The position numbers and the translations under genes were made by a program. A stretch of 53,830 nt of DNA, from contig JAJJLU010000398.1 in assembly GCA_023807065.1 (NCBI GenBank), positions 1-53,830 on the forward strand, written 5' to 3'. Shown piece after piece: positions 8,887 to 19,124 of the stretch. The number at the start of each line of letters is the position of its first letter. The stretch's first letter is position 1. This stretch comes from Isotricha intestinalis. Taxonomy: Eukaryota; Ciliophora; Litostomatea; Vestibuliferida; Isotrichidae. Under the pieces are notes generated by a model. The model was not told the origin of the DNA, ran no database searches, and saw nothing but the letters and a program-made list of their open reading frames with translations.

Positions 8887-9504
8887 TTAATTTCCAATAC
8901 TTTGAGAAATCATAAAAGAATGATGAGTTAATTGTAACAACTTTTCAAAAAATTCAGCATCAGTAGAACCTCTTTCAACACATTTTAATCCTTCACTGGC
9001 ACAATATAAATAAACATTTTGCATAACATGTCCAGCATCTAATAAAGCACATTCTCTTTTTTTAATAGGATTAGCATCTAACATATCATCAAAATGAGGA
9101 TTTCCAGTTTTTTTTTTTTTATCAGCAAAAACTAAAATATTTAAAAAAGCATTTTTAGCAAAATCTTGCATTCCAACTTTATCAGTATAATCACCTTTAA
9201 CAACAATATTTAATTCATTTTTAATTGGATCATATTTATAAATTCCTTCTGAAAATAATGCATATATTTCTAAAGGAAATAATGCTACTGCACTTGCTAC
9301 TGTTTTTAATTTATTGTTTTCTCCGTGACTTTGACCATATGCTACCCACATTATTTCTGATAGTTGTTTTAATGTTAATTTTTTAGCATTTTTTTCAAAA
9401 TCTCTACTTGATTTTCTTAAGTTAAATGCTGACATTAAATTTATTCCACCATTTAAATCTGGAGGAAGTAATTTTATTGTCTCAGTAAATGATATTTCTT
9501 CCAT
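8887..9504 (-). CDS. SagB/ThcOx-like nitroreductase-family oxidoreductase, probably of bacterial origin
   Basis: This 205-aa protein is an FMN-dependent oxidoreductase of the nitroreductase fold. The arrangement is that of SagB-type single-domain enzymes common in anaerobic Bacteroidota. It has LPPDLNGGINLM at 13-24, an FMN-phosphate-binding RKSSRDF at 30-36, and LTLKQLSEIMWVAYGQ at 43-58. FPLEIYALFSEGIYKYD follows at 76-92, GMQDFAKNAFLNILVFAD at 111-128, and NVYLYCASEGLKCVERG at 163-179. It ends SQSIGN, close to the family's usual C-terminal SQTVGYPK. This shows that the TAA stop is genuine and supports the standard code. The substrate is unknown: nitro-compounds, quinones or peptide heterocycles are possible. 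No introns. An intronless bacterial-type gene among ciliate genes suggests horizontal transfer. Confidence 0.85.
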   Translation of the reverse strand: MEEISFTETIKLLPPDLNGGINLMSAFNLRKSSRDFEKNAKKLTLKQLSEIMWVAYGQSHGENNKLKTVASAVALFPLEIYALFSEGIYKYDPIKNELNIVVKGDYTDKVGMQDFAKNAFLNILVFADKKKKTGNPHFDDMLDANPIKKRECALLDAGHVMQNVYLYCASEGLKCVERGSTDAEFFEKLLQLTHHSFMISQSIGN

Positions 9505-10010
9505 TTTTTTTTAGGTTTTATATAAATTTTTTAATGTTTTTTTCGTTTGTAAATGGAATATTATTAATAATAATTTTTAATGTTTAAAATTTTTTATGTT
9601 AAAAATATTAAAGAAAAAAGGGAAATTTGAATTTAAATAATTTTATTGTTAAATATTATATTATTAAGTACATAAATCCCTTAAAAAACAGGTGAATATT
9701 TTTTATAAAAATAATAAATATAAAATAAATCAAATTATCAAACAATCATTTCTTTATAATTAAAAATAAATTAGTTTATTTTTAATAAAATTGATTAATA
9801 AAGTTTTTTTATGAAATAAGATAAAAATCTAATCATAATTGATTTAGTATTTATGAAAATCAAAATTTAATTATTAGATTTAATTTTTTTTCTTACAATA
9901 AAAAATGATTAATATATTTTAAAAATATTAAATATATATAAAATTATAATATTTTTTCAATAAAAAAATCCAAAAAATTCTAAAAAAATTAAATATATTT
10001 ACCTAATACT
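9505..10010. other. Intergenic region
   Basis: A+T-rich spacer between two minus-strand genes. It should include the nitroreductase promoter. No open frame, RNA gene or repeat recognised. Confidence 0.5.
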
Positions 10011-10865
10011 TTATTCATTTAACATAAGAAAATGAATTCTCATATCATAAGAATCTTTAATTGGCATAGGGCATATAATACAATAATTTATAATTTTAGT
10101 AAGTAATTCTTCAACAGCAATATTTTCATATTTTTTAATTAAATTCCAAACAGCATCTTCTTCTTTTTCAAGAGGACATTCAACAAAATAATAATTTTTA
10201 TTTTTAAATTCTTTAAAAAAAGTTTCAATAGTATTATTTACTATATCATCATCAGCACCTGGAGTTGCATAAATATTCATTAAACCTTCTCTAAATTGAT
10301 AATAAAAATTATTATTATAAAGTAAAGCATTTGGCTTATTTGGAGAATTATTTGCTTTTATTAATATATTACTTATACTTTCATCATTTGTTTGATTAAT
10401 ATACTTTTGAGGATATAATCTTATATTATTGAATAATTCAAATATTTGATTTGTTTTTTCATCACTTATTTCATAAACCTCACTTTCTAAATTTTCAAAA
10501 GATTTTTCATTCCAATAAGGAGGATTATGTTTATTTTTTTTTTCATTATTTTTATCATCTATATTTTCTTTTTTTATTGAATATTCTAAATTATCATTTC
10601 GATCCTCAAAACCTTCATTTTCATCTTTTACTTCTTCAATAGATCTTTCTTTATTATCATAATTTTTTTGTTTTTTTAAATCAATTATTTTTTCATTGTC
10701 ATTACTTAATATATCTTCAAACACTTTTCTTTTTTCTGATACCAAATCATTTGAAAATGTACTTCCCTCTTTAAATTTATTGCAATAATTGTTTTCTAAA
10801 GGATTAATTTCTTTATGATCAGTTTCATCTATTCTTCCTCTACAACAGTAAGAACCTTGACCCAT
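10011..10865 (-). CDS. Acylated protein (MGQGSYCC) with a possible CAP/SCP-like domain
   Basis: This 284-aa protein starts MGQGSYCCRGR; Gly2 plus Cys7-Cys8 is a strong N-terminal myristoylation/palmitoylation signal for membrane targeting. Residues 20-125 are acidic/basic low complexity. From about 138 the segment IFELFNNIRLYPQKYINQ resembles the opening helix of CAP/SCP-superfamily domains, which typically reads like LLNEIRxxPxxFA. A tail with CIICPMPIKDSYDMRIHF follows and could be the closing strands. No CAP active-site histidines are evident. The domain link is therefore tentative and function is unknown. It ends in TAA. Confidence 0.65.
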   Translation of the reverse strand: MGQGSYCCRGRIDETDHKEINPLENNYCNKFKEGSTFSNDLVSEKRKVFEDILSNDNEKIIDLKKQKNYDNKERSIEEVKDENEGFEDRNDNLEYSIKKENIDDKNNEKKNKHNPPYWNEKSFENLESEVYEISDEKTNQIFELFNNIRLYPQKYINQTNDESISNILIKANNSPNKPNALLYNNNFYYQFREGLMNIYATPGADDDIVNNTIETFFKEFKNKNYYFVECPLEKEEDAVWNLIKKYENIAVEELLTKIINYCIICPMPIKDSYDMRIHFLMLNE

Positions 10866-11428
10866 TTATAATTTTATTCAATTTAAATTTTATTCTAAAA
10901 TAAAAATTGAATTATATTTTTACTTAAATATAAATAATATTTTCTAATAATAATAATATTTATAATGAAACTTTTAATTTAAAAGAAAATACATTAAAAA
11001 AAACAAATTGAATATAATTATAGCCTTGAATAAAAAAATATAAATATTAAAATTCAAATAATAAATAAGAAAGTATAAATAAATTAATTTTTTTTTAATT
11101 CAAATTATTTTTACAAATAGAGAAATATATAATTAAATGATTATTATATTGTTATAATAATAAATAAAGAAAGAAAATTAGATTAAATTTGATTTTTAGA
11201 ATTAAATTTTATCAATAAAATATTAAATATAATTTCATATATATTTTTCAATTTTAAAATTTTTAATAATAAAATATGTTAAAGAATATTATTGAAAATT
11301 ATCTTTTAATTTTCGTGTTCTTTTATTTTTCAATTAATTATTATAATAATATTTTATTATTAATTATTTTTATTTAGATTGTTAGATAAGTTAAAGAGAT
11401 ATATAAAAGAAAAAAATTTAAACTGAAA
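10866..11428. other. Intergenic region
   Basis: About 560 bp of very A+T-rich spacer between minus-strand genes. Nothing recognisable beyond homopolymer runs. Confidence 0.5.
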
Positions 11429-13211
11429 TTATTTTTCTTCAGTTATTACAGCCATTGGTGGTTTCCTTGATTTACTTCTTTTTTCTTTTTTTTCAATTTC
11501 AATATATTTATAAGGATTATTTAATTCTCCTAAAATAAATTGAGGCCAATTATCTTTTGGTATATTTTGTTTTTTACATTCATCCCAAATAAATTTTTGA
11601 TTTATTTTTTGCCCTTTATGAGTAGAATGTAATTTTTCAAATTTAATTTTTAAAACTTCCATAAAAAATTGTTTTTTATCTTTTTTTTCATCTCCATTAT
11701 AAGTATAATTTCCATTAATATTATCATTATTGATTAAAATATTATTATTATTATTTAAATTATTTATTTCATATCTATTATATTTATTTTCATCTTTTAA
11801 ATCATTTAATAATACATTATCATTATTTACTTTAAAATTACTATAATTATTATGAGTATTTCCTAGAAAACTTCCTTCATATCCACTTATATTTGACATT
11901 GAAGTATTTACACTTAAGATATTAGAATTATTTTCTACATCAGAAACAATTTCATTAACTTTAATATAATTATTATTTTCTTTATCAGAGAAAATAGAAT
12001 TTGAATCTTCATTTTTTTTTTCAGAAATAATAGAATTAGAAAAATTTCTATTTAATATTTTGGGTCTATTTGCAGGACCAGCACTTTTTCTTAAATTTTT
12101 AACTTTAGTTTTTTCAAATTCTTTTTCTTTATTAATTTTTTCTAATTGTTGAATTTTTAATTTTAAATCTTCTTCATATTTTAATTGCCCAGATTTATTA
12201 TTATTACTTTTTCTAGAATTCATTTCATTTTTATAAGCATTTTTAAATATTTTTAATTTCTCATTTACTAAAAGTTTAGTTCTATCAATTAAAATTAAAT
12301 CCGAAATATTATCTTTATATTTAATAGATATATTTTCTAAATTCTTAATAACTTTTTTAAATTCTTTAATAGTAGGAATATCAATTTTTTGTAATTGAAT
12401 AACTTCTTTAATATATTCTAATAAAATAGTAGACAAAAATTGAATTTCAGTATCATTTATTCCTTTATTATTAATTAAAATAGAAGAAAGATGTTCTTTT
12501 AATTTTTTTAGTTTATAATCAATAGAATATAATTCATAATTTGAGCTTTCAGTTTTCATTATTTCTTCAGAAACTTTAATACAAGTTAAAGAATGATTTT
12601 CAATTTCATTCAAATGAAATTAAATTTCCACAATTCATACAAGGAATTGACATTAAAATATTATTATCATCTGGTTTTGCTGGTTTAGGTATTGATTTTT
12701 CTTTAAAATTATTATTTGAATTTTCAAAATTTATTTTTTCAGGTTTTTGAAAATTAATTTTCCTTTGTTGAGTTTTTAATGGAGTATTATTTATTGATGA
12801 TGTTCTAAAATTATTTCCTTTATTTTCATTTTTTAATTTAAATTCTGAAAGAGCATTTATTGCTTTTTCTTTAAATATATTTTTCTCATTTATGATTTTA
12901 TTATTATTTTCATTTTTATCATTTTTATTTAAATTTATTTTTCTAAGGTCATTTTCATTGTTTATTAATGTTGGATTTGGATTTTTTAAAACATTTGATA
13001 TTATATTTTCTAAATCTTTTTTATTTGAATTTTCTTGGTTTTGGAAATAAATATTTTTATCATAATTTATTCTTATTATATTTTTCTTTTTTGGAGGCTC
13101 TAAAATTTTGTCTTCATCAATTTCAAATATAGAACGAATTAATTTTGCTTTTTTTGAGTCTCTTTTATGTGATTTATGTTTATTTGAATCTGATGATGTG
13201 GTAGAATTCAT
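11429..13211 (-). CDS. C2HC zinc-finger coiled-coil protein, split by a +1 frameshift
   Basis: Two abutting minus-strand frames read as one gene. Frame 1 (13211-12606) ends IPCMNCGNLISFE then TGA. Frame 2 (to 11429), joined by skipping one base at 12608, continues EIENHSLTCIKVSEE. Only the joined form makes a zinc finger, C-x2-C-x12-H-x4-C, and frame 2 has no ATG of its own near its start (its first codon would be TTG). The product would be about 594 aa. It has a basic Ser/Asn-rich N-terminus, the finger near residue 190, helices, a Lys/Glu coiled coil, an Asn-rich linker, and an ordered basic end around KFIWDECKKQNIPKDNWPQF. No intron with the local GTA...TAG pattern explains the break without destroying the finger. 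Function is unknown. The frameshift is programmed, a mutation or a base-call error. Confidence 0.7.
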
Positions 13212-13345
13212 TTTTTTCTGTTTTAATAATTAAATTTTTTTTTATATTTTATGACTGTTTTCATTTTATTTTAAATTTAATTAAAAAATAATTAACTTTA
13301 AATAATTAATATATAATATTTAAAATAATAATTTCAATATTCTAA

Positions 13346-14872
13346 CTATAATTCTTCTTCTTGAGTATAAACCAAAGTTAAATCTTTAAAAGAATTATTA
13401 TTATTGTTAGGATAAATAGTTGTAGGAATATTTTCTTGATAATTTATTAATTTTTTTGTATTTTGAAGTAAAATTACATAATTAATATGAAGTTCTTCAA
13501 CAGATTCTATAATTTTTATATTGTTTTTATTATTATTTAAAAGATTTTCTTCAAAAGTATTATTTGTTCCAGTTGTAAATGTATTTATTGATTTTGTATT
13601 ATCTTTTATTTTTTGTGTATTATTATATTTTATATTAATAACTTTTTCACTTGATTTATTTTTACTCTTTAAATTCATATAGTTATTTATATATGATGAA
13701 TAATTTGATGAATTATTTGATGAATTATTATTTGAATTTTTTGAGGGTGATATAGAATAATTTATTGGCCTATAAACTCCTGTTGAATAATCTTTTCTAA
13801 TTAAATTTAAATTGTCATTTTTATTTAATTGTATATAATTATTATTATTTACTTTTACTTTTTTATATACTTGGTTTTGATTTAATTTTTTATTTAAATT
13901 ATCTATTGATGTTCTTGTAGTATAATCAAAGAAAAAATCATTAGAATTTTCTTTATTTAAATTATTATTATTATTATATTGTTTTTTATTATTATATGAT
14001 TCAATATATGATTTTGTTATATTTTCATTATTAATTTTATAATTATTATTTATGCTGTGAGAATGATTATGAAGAAGTTCTCTATATTTTTTCTTACTTT
14101 CTAAATATATTGATTTCATTTCATTAAGATTATTTTGAGTTTCTTCTTGATTTTTATTATTTTTAATGTCAATTTTATTTTCTTTATTTGAAAAATATTT
14201 ATTTTTTAATAAATTCATTGATGAATAATAATTATAATTTGAATTATAATTATTGTAATTTTGATTATGATTATTTTTACTATTATAAGAAGGATTATTA
14301 TTATTAAATGATTGAGTTTTATTTAAATCAAGATAAATTTCAGGTCTGTTTTCTATAAAAAAACCTTTATAATTATTTATATTTGATTCATAATTTTCTT
14401 TTTGTACTTCACTTGATGATCTACTAAAATTTTTTTTATGAAATTTTCCACTTAGAAAGTAACTTTGCATTTGAAAATTATTTTCTAAATTTCTAAAATT
14501 ATTATCATTATTGATATTATATAAATCATTTGTATTATCACTGGCACTTTTATTTAACAAATTATAATAATATTTTACATAAGAGTTTGATTTATCTTCA
14601 TAATTAAAATAATTATTAGATGAACTTTGTCTATTTAAAAATTTATTATTTTCTTTAGAAAAATAATTATTAGAATTTTTTTGAATATTATTACAATTTT
14701 TAAGTCTTTCTCTTGGCCAATATCTATCTGTATTCGCAAAAATATTTTCTTTAAATTCATTATCATCCAAAGTATTATTGTTATTTGTTTGATTTGATAT
14801 TGAAATCTCATTTGTTTTTTCTGAATTATATTTTAAATAATTCTCAAATTTTTTGTCTAATTTACAATTCAT
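13346..14872 (-). CDS. Asn-rich low-complexity protein, function unknown
   Basis: This 508-aa protein is dominated by Asn, Ser, Tyr and Lys. Islands with more ordered character are NIFANTDRYWPRERLKNCNN near residue 48 and the C-terminal VEELHINYVILLQNTKKLINYQEN followed by an acidic TQEEEL end. I recall similar VEELH...Q C-termini in other ciliate hypothetical proteins but cannot name a family. It ends in TAG. Its start is only 91 bp from the divergent gene at 14964, so the two probably share a promoter region. Confidence 0.65.
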   Translation of the reverse strand: MNCKLDKKFENYLKYNSEKTNEISISNQTNNNNTLDDNEFKENIFANTDRYWPRERLKNCNNIQKNSNNYFSKENNKFLNRQSSSNNYFNYEDKSNSYVKYYYNLLNKSASDNTNDLYNINNDNNFRNLENNFQMQSYFLSGKFHKKNFSRSSSEVQKENYESNINNYKGFFIENRPEIYLDLNKTQSFNNNNPSYNSKNNHNQNYNNYNSNYNYYSSMNLLKNKYFSNKENKIDIKNNKNQEETQNNLNEMKSIYLESKKKYRELLHNHSHSINNNYKINNENITKSYIESYNNKKQYNNNNNLNKENSNDFFFDYTTRTSIDNLNKKLNQNQVYKKVKVNNNNYIQLNKNDNLNLIRKDYSTGVYRPINYSISPSKNSNNNSSNNSSNYSSYINNYMNLKSKNKSSEKVINIKYNNTQKIKDNTKSINTFTTGTNNTFEENLLNNNKNNIKIIESVEELHINYVILLQNTKKLINYQENIPTTIYPNNNNNSFKDLTLVYTQEEEL

Positions 14873-14963
14873 TTAAGAGGAATTAAATAATTTAAAAAAT
14901 AAAATAATTAAAATAATTATTTAAAAAGTTAATCAATTATAAAAAGTATTTGTTTCAAATTAA
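14873..14963. promoter_or_regulatory. 91-bp divergent (bidirectional) promoter region
   Basis: The starts of the Asn-rich gene (minus) and the basic protein gene (plus) are separated by only 91 bp of almost pure A+T. Both promoters, and any 5' UTRs, must fit here. No specific element can be pointed to. Confidence 0.5.
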
Positions 14964-15824
14964 ATGATAATGAAGCCAAAATATTCTCAAAATTTAGAAG
15001 AAAAAGGAAAACCAAGAAGATTATTTTCATTTGATATGAATTTATCAAATCAACCAATTAAATTCAAAAATCCAATAAAATCATTAAAAATTCATAAATT
15101 AAGTTTAAATGATTTAGCATCAATAGATAGAACCTCAATCTTTGAGAAACAAAAATCTAAAAATATTCCAAAAGTAAAAACATCAACTTTATCTTGTTGT
15201 TATCCAGAAAGAATAAAAACATATTCTTTTTCAAAAAGAATTGAACCTCCAAATAATTCTTTAAATAATAGAAATTTTGGTTTAATTAATATAAAAAAAA
15301 GTGGATTTTTATCTGTATTACCAATTATAACTCAAGATAATGATAATAAAAAAAATAATGATAAAAATAATTCAACTAATAAAAGATTAAAATCTGCAAT
15401 TAATCATAATAAAAATTTAGAGAAAAAAATAATAAAATCTAAATTAAAACATAAAAGTAAAATTCCTTTTTCAAATGATTTGATTTCAGATACAATTTCA
15501 AAGAAAAAAATAAAGTATAGAAATAAAAGAAGTTATAATTCTTTTACTCAAAAAGAAATTGAATTACTTGATAATCCAAATAGTGTTTTATATCAAATAT
15601 TTCATGGAACACAAATAATTAAAAACAAAATTGGAAAATTTGATATTTATAAAAAAAAAGAACAAATGAAAGAATATAAAGATTTTATTAAAAATGATGA
15701 AAAAGAAGCTGCAAAACAATTATTTTTATTACAAAAAGATATTGAAATAGGATCTCAAGAAAAAATTAAAGGTAGAATAATAAGTTCTAATACTTTTTTT
15801 GATTTAAAAATATCTATTGATTGA
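14964..15824 (+). CDS. Basic protein of unknown function
   Basis: This 286-aa Lys-rich protein starts MIMKPKYS; a second in-frame ATG two codons on could be used instead. The most ordered parts are KIHKLSLNDLASIDRTSIFEK near residue 42 and the C-terminal third. That third (EIELLDNPNSVLYQIFHGT, then a charged helix KKKEQMKEYKDFIKNDEKEAAKQLFLLQKDIEIGSQEKIKGR) resembles a microtubule- or axoneme-associated helix, though this is a guess. No catalytic motif. It ends in TGA, and the sequence after it is T-rich and not coding-like. Confidence 0.6.
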   Translation: MIMKPKYSQNLEEKGKPRRLFSFDMNLSNQPIKFKNPIKSLKIHKLSLNDLASIDRTSIFEKQKSKNIPKVKTSTLSCCYPERIKTYSFSKRIEPPNNSLNNRNFGLINIKKSGFLSVLPIITQDNDNKKNNDKNNSTNKRLKSAINHNKNLEKKIIKSKLKHKSKIPFSNDLISDTISKKKIKYRNKRSYNSFTQKEIELLDNPNSVLYQIFHGTQIIKNKIGKFDIYKKKEQMKEYKDFIKNDEKEAAKQLFLLQKDIEIGSQEKIKGRIISSNTFFDLKISID

Positions 15825-16008
15825 ATTATAACCTTTAAAATAATATTCACTTATATTTATTGTTTTATGAGATTTCTTGTTTTTTCAAATATATTATTAA
15901 CAATTATTTTTTTATTTTTTATTCTATAAAATTATATGCTATTATTCATTTAAATCTTTATTAATTTTATAAAATAACCTAATAAATGATTTTTAATAAA
16001 TAAAAAAT

Positions 16009-17583
16009 ATGGATTCTGAATTAATATCAAATTCAAAAATTAGTGATATAGTAATAATACAATCTCCACAAAAATATCCAAAAAAAAAATTATCTTTTAC
16101 TCCAATGGAAACAAATTCTTTTAATATAACATTTAATGAAGGCAAAATAATATCATTAATTGAAAATGAAAAAGAAAAAATAGATTCTCAAAAAAAATTA
16201 ATAGAAGAAAATTTAAAAATAAAATCGACTCAAATTAAAGATAATATTGTTGATAATAATATTTCAGATATTAATAATAAAAATGACTCAGAAGAAAATA
16301 AATTAAATTCTATAATAAATAACTTAAAAAAAGAAAATAAATTAATTTTACAAAGAGCAACTTCAGTAAAAGAAGAAATTTCATTCATTCAAAATAAAAA
16401 TAAAAATAAATTAGAAAGAAGATTAAATAGTTCTTCAACTTATTGTTCTCCAAAAAAAAATTATTTTAGGCCAAAACCAAAAAAAGCAGTTTCTTCAAAT
16501 TATTTAAATTTTAATCAAGAAGAAGTAGAATCATTATCAAATATGGAAGATATAACAAATTTTTATACATATACTGAAAGATGTTTTCAATTAATGATTG
16601 AAATAGAAAAATCAAATAAAATTTATAAATGTAAACCATTAGATTTCCCTTTTGATGAACAAATAAATTCAGGAAAGAAAAAATTAGCAATTTTTGATTT
16701 GGATGAAACTTTAGTTCATTGTCAAGCAAAAAATATTGAAGAATGTCAATTTCAAATTTGTGTTAATTTACCATCAAATAAAAAAGGAAAAATAGGAATT
16801 AATATAAGACCAAATTGGAAAAAAGCATTAAATTTAATTAAAGATAATTATATTATCATTGTTTTTACTGCAAGTCATAGAACTTATGCAGATGCAGTTT
16901 TAGATTTTATGGATGCTAGTAGATCTTTTTTTCCTTATAGATTATATAGAAATAATTGTACTTGTGTTAAAATTGAAAATAAAGAAATTTATATTAAAGA
17001 TTTAAGTCTTTTTAAAAATATTGATTTAAAAAATATTATTATTATTGATAATAGTGTTGTTTCTTTTACTTATAATTTAAATAATGGAATACCTATTTTA
17101 CCATATTATGATTCTATTCAAGATAATGAATTATTAGCTTTGGCTTATTATTTAAATGGAATTTATAAATATGATGATTTAAAAGAAGCAAATAAAAAAT
17201 TTGTAAAATTAGAATATTATAAAATTAAAGCCATTGAAAAAATAAGAATTGAAGAAGAAGAAGAAGAAGAAGAAGAAAATGAAGAATATAATGGATTAAA
17301 AGCTGAAAATCAAGTTAATTATTCTACTAAAGAAATAATTTATAATAATGATAAAAATGATAATGATAATAATATAAATACTAAAAGCATTTGTAATAAT
17401 AATAATAATAAAGATTCTAATTATGTTGATTTAGGAACATTAACTATTATAGGTAGTAATATAGAAAATGAAAGTAATAATAATTATAATAGTTTTAAAA
17501 AAGGTGTAATGAATTATCCTAATGAATTAAAAAAAAGTATCACTTCTTTAAGACATTTGTTTAAGAATAATTGTGAATCTTGA
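16009..17583 (+). CDS. SCP/FCP1-type HAD phosphatase
   Basis: This 524-aa protein carries an FCP1-homology phosphatase domain, about residues 223-385. It has the HAD nucleophile motif FDLDETLVH (Asp230 and Asp232), IRPNWKKALNLI, the motif-II region IIVFTASHRTYADAVLDFMD, the FFPYRLYRNNC segment and IIIIDNSVVSF. Relatives dephosphorylate Ser/Thr in the RNA polymerase II tail or other phosphoproteins. The N-terminal 220 residues are charged and coiled-coil-like. The C-terminus holds an 11-Glu run broken once (GAA microsatellite near 17250-17280) and an Asn-rich tail. A second, larger member of the same family lies at 38143-42084 on the same strand. It ends in TGA. Confidence 0.85.
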   Translation: MDSELISNSKISDIVIIQSPQKYPKKKLSFTPMETNSFNITFNEGKIISLIENEKEKIDSQKKLIEENLKIKSTQIKDNIVDNNISDINNKNDSEENKLNSIINNLKKENKLILQRATSVKEEISFIQNKNKNKLERRLNSSSTYCSPKKNYFRPKPKKAVSSNYLNFNQEEVESLSNMEDITNFYTYTERCFQLMIEIEKSNKIYKCKPLDFPFDEQINSGKKKLAIFDLDETLVHCQAKNIEECQFQICVNLPSNKKGKIGINIRPNWKKALNLIKDNYIIIVFTASHRTYADAVLDFMDASRSFFPYRLYRNNCTCVKIENKEIYIKDLSLFKNIDLKNIIIIDNSVVSFTYNLNNGIPILPYYDSIQDNELLALAYYLNGIYKYDDLKEANKKFVKLEYYKIKAIEKIRIEEEEEEEEENEEYNGLKAENQVNYSTKEIIYNNDKNDNDNNINTKSICNNNNNKDSNYVDLGTLTIIGSNIENESNNNYNSFKKGVMNYPNELKKSITSLRHLFKNNCES

Positions 17584-18465
17584 GAAATCAAATTTTGTTG
17601 GTTAAAGAAATGTTTGATTATAGAAATAAATCTTTTATAAATAGATTTTTCCTATTCGAAGGATAATATAAATATGTAAATGAGTATTTTGCTCAAAAAA
17701 TTTTTTTTATTCATTATTTTAATATTACTATTATTTAATGATAATATGCTAATTTCTCCTAAAAATTATATATATTGTACTTTTTAATTATATTTAATTT
17801 TTCCCTTTAATCTTTTCGAAAAAAAATAAGTTTTAATATCAAAAATTAAAATTTATAAAAATAATCATACACATTAAAAACAATTTAAAAGTAAAAGAAA
17901 ATGTTTTTATGGAATATAATGAATTTAAAATATAAAATAAGATAACTAAAAAGTAATATTATTCCCAATAGTTAAAATAAAGAAGATGCAAATTTTAGCA
18001 AATCAAATATATAGTTAAATTATAAACTAAATGATAATTTTTCATTTTAAATTTATAATATAATCAATTAAAATAATAATAGATAGGTAACTTACTAAAT
18101 ATATTATAAATTCATTACAACTTCAATTTTTATAAAACCAATAAATGTGGATAATTTGCTATATATTAATTTAAATAAGAATCATCTATTGTTTGTTAAA
18201 AAGATATTGTCAATTAAATAAACATCAAAAAAATTTGATTCTTTGAAAAATAATGTAAAATGAGAAAAAAAGTGCAATAAGATGATATTAAATCATTATT
18301 AATGATAGACTATTAAAAGTGAAAATATATATCAACACAAAAGTTTTTAATCATAAAATAAAACAAAATAAATATATTATTTATATAAAATTTAATAAAT
18401 AAAAAATGATTTAACAACAATCTAAAACTATACTTTTGAATTAAAATGAAAAGTAATAGAAAAAC
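17584..18465. other. Long convergent intergenic region
   Basis: About 880 bp between two 3' ends. From roughly 17830 on, the plus strand is A-rich with codon-like patches (for example around 18300-18400) that are broken by stops in every frame. It might be decayed coding sequence or simply 3' flanks. No RNA gene seen. Confidence 0.4.
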
Positions 18466-18999
18466 TTATTTTCCTCCTTTTTTTTTCAAAGGCAATTTTT
18501 TTAAAATAGAATCACAAAAAAATTGGCAATTTTCCTTAATAAGATCATATCTATTAGGAAGATTTTTAACAATATTAATAATGTCTTTAATTATAATATC
18601 ATTTTGAGGAATCCAAATATCTCTAATTTCCCGTTTTTTAGAATATCTATTACTAGCACAAAAAGAAGCAATATTATCAATTCCTTGTTCATAAGAAAGA
18701 CATTTTTCAAAAGCTATAGGATAAGTTTGAGTACTATAAAAACAATTATTGTTAGTAATTATTATTAAACCTTCATGAAAAGGAGAATTCCCAGTTACAT
18801 AAACAACATGTAATATTTTTTGTAAATTTTTATCTTCAGAAAACGGTATTTTTATTCTTCTTATTTCTTTAACTTTATCATTTAATTCACTTTCAGTTAA
18901 ATTTGATATAATATATTTTTCACCTGAACGTTTAAATGCTTCTACAAAAGACTTTGTATTAAATTGAGAAGAAGAAGATAAACCAACTGAAGAGCCCAT
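18466..18999 (-). CDS. MGSS-start protein with papain/NlpC-fold-like His and Cys motifs
   Basis: This 177-aa protein starts MGSSVGLSSSSQF, a plausible N-myristoylation signal. The core has HVVYVTGNSPFHEGLIIIT with His75. Much later, YDLIKENCQFFCDSILKKL carries Cys158 and Cys162. A His in an HxG context on a strand, followed by an N-C-x-x-F/F-C helix, is the layout of circularly permuted papain-like folds such as LRAT, PPPDE/DUF862 and NlpC/P60 relatives, which act as acyltransferases or deubiquitinase-like enzymes. Catalytic identity is inference. The tail LPLKKKGGK is basic. It ends in TAA. Confidence 0.6.
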   Translation of the reverse strand: MGSSVGLSSSSQFNTKSFVEAFKRSGEKYIISNLTESELNDKVKEIRRIKIPFSEDKNLQKILHVVYVTGNSPFHEGLIIITNNNCFYSTQTYPIAFEKCLSYEQGIDNIASFCASNRYSKKREIRDIWIPQNDIIIKDIINIVKNLPNRYDLIKENCQFFCDSILKKLPLKKKGGK

Positions 19000-19124
19000 A
19001 AAATCTATTTTTTGAATAATTTGAAATATATATAATTTAAATTAATTTATTTAAGCAAAATTTAAAAACAAAAAAATTAAAAAAATTCCTTTTTTTAAAA
19101 AGAAAAACAAAAATAAATAAATAT

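Noticed and set aside
17830..18460. Hidden gene in the long convergent gap
   Set aside because: A-rich patches look codon-like, but every frame is broken within a few dozen codons and no intron pattern restores one.
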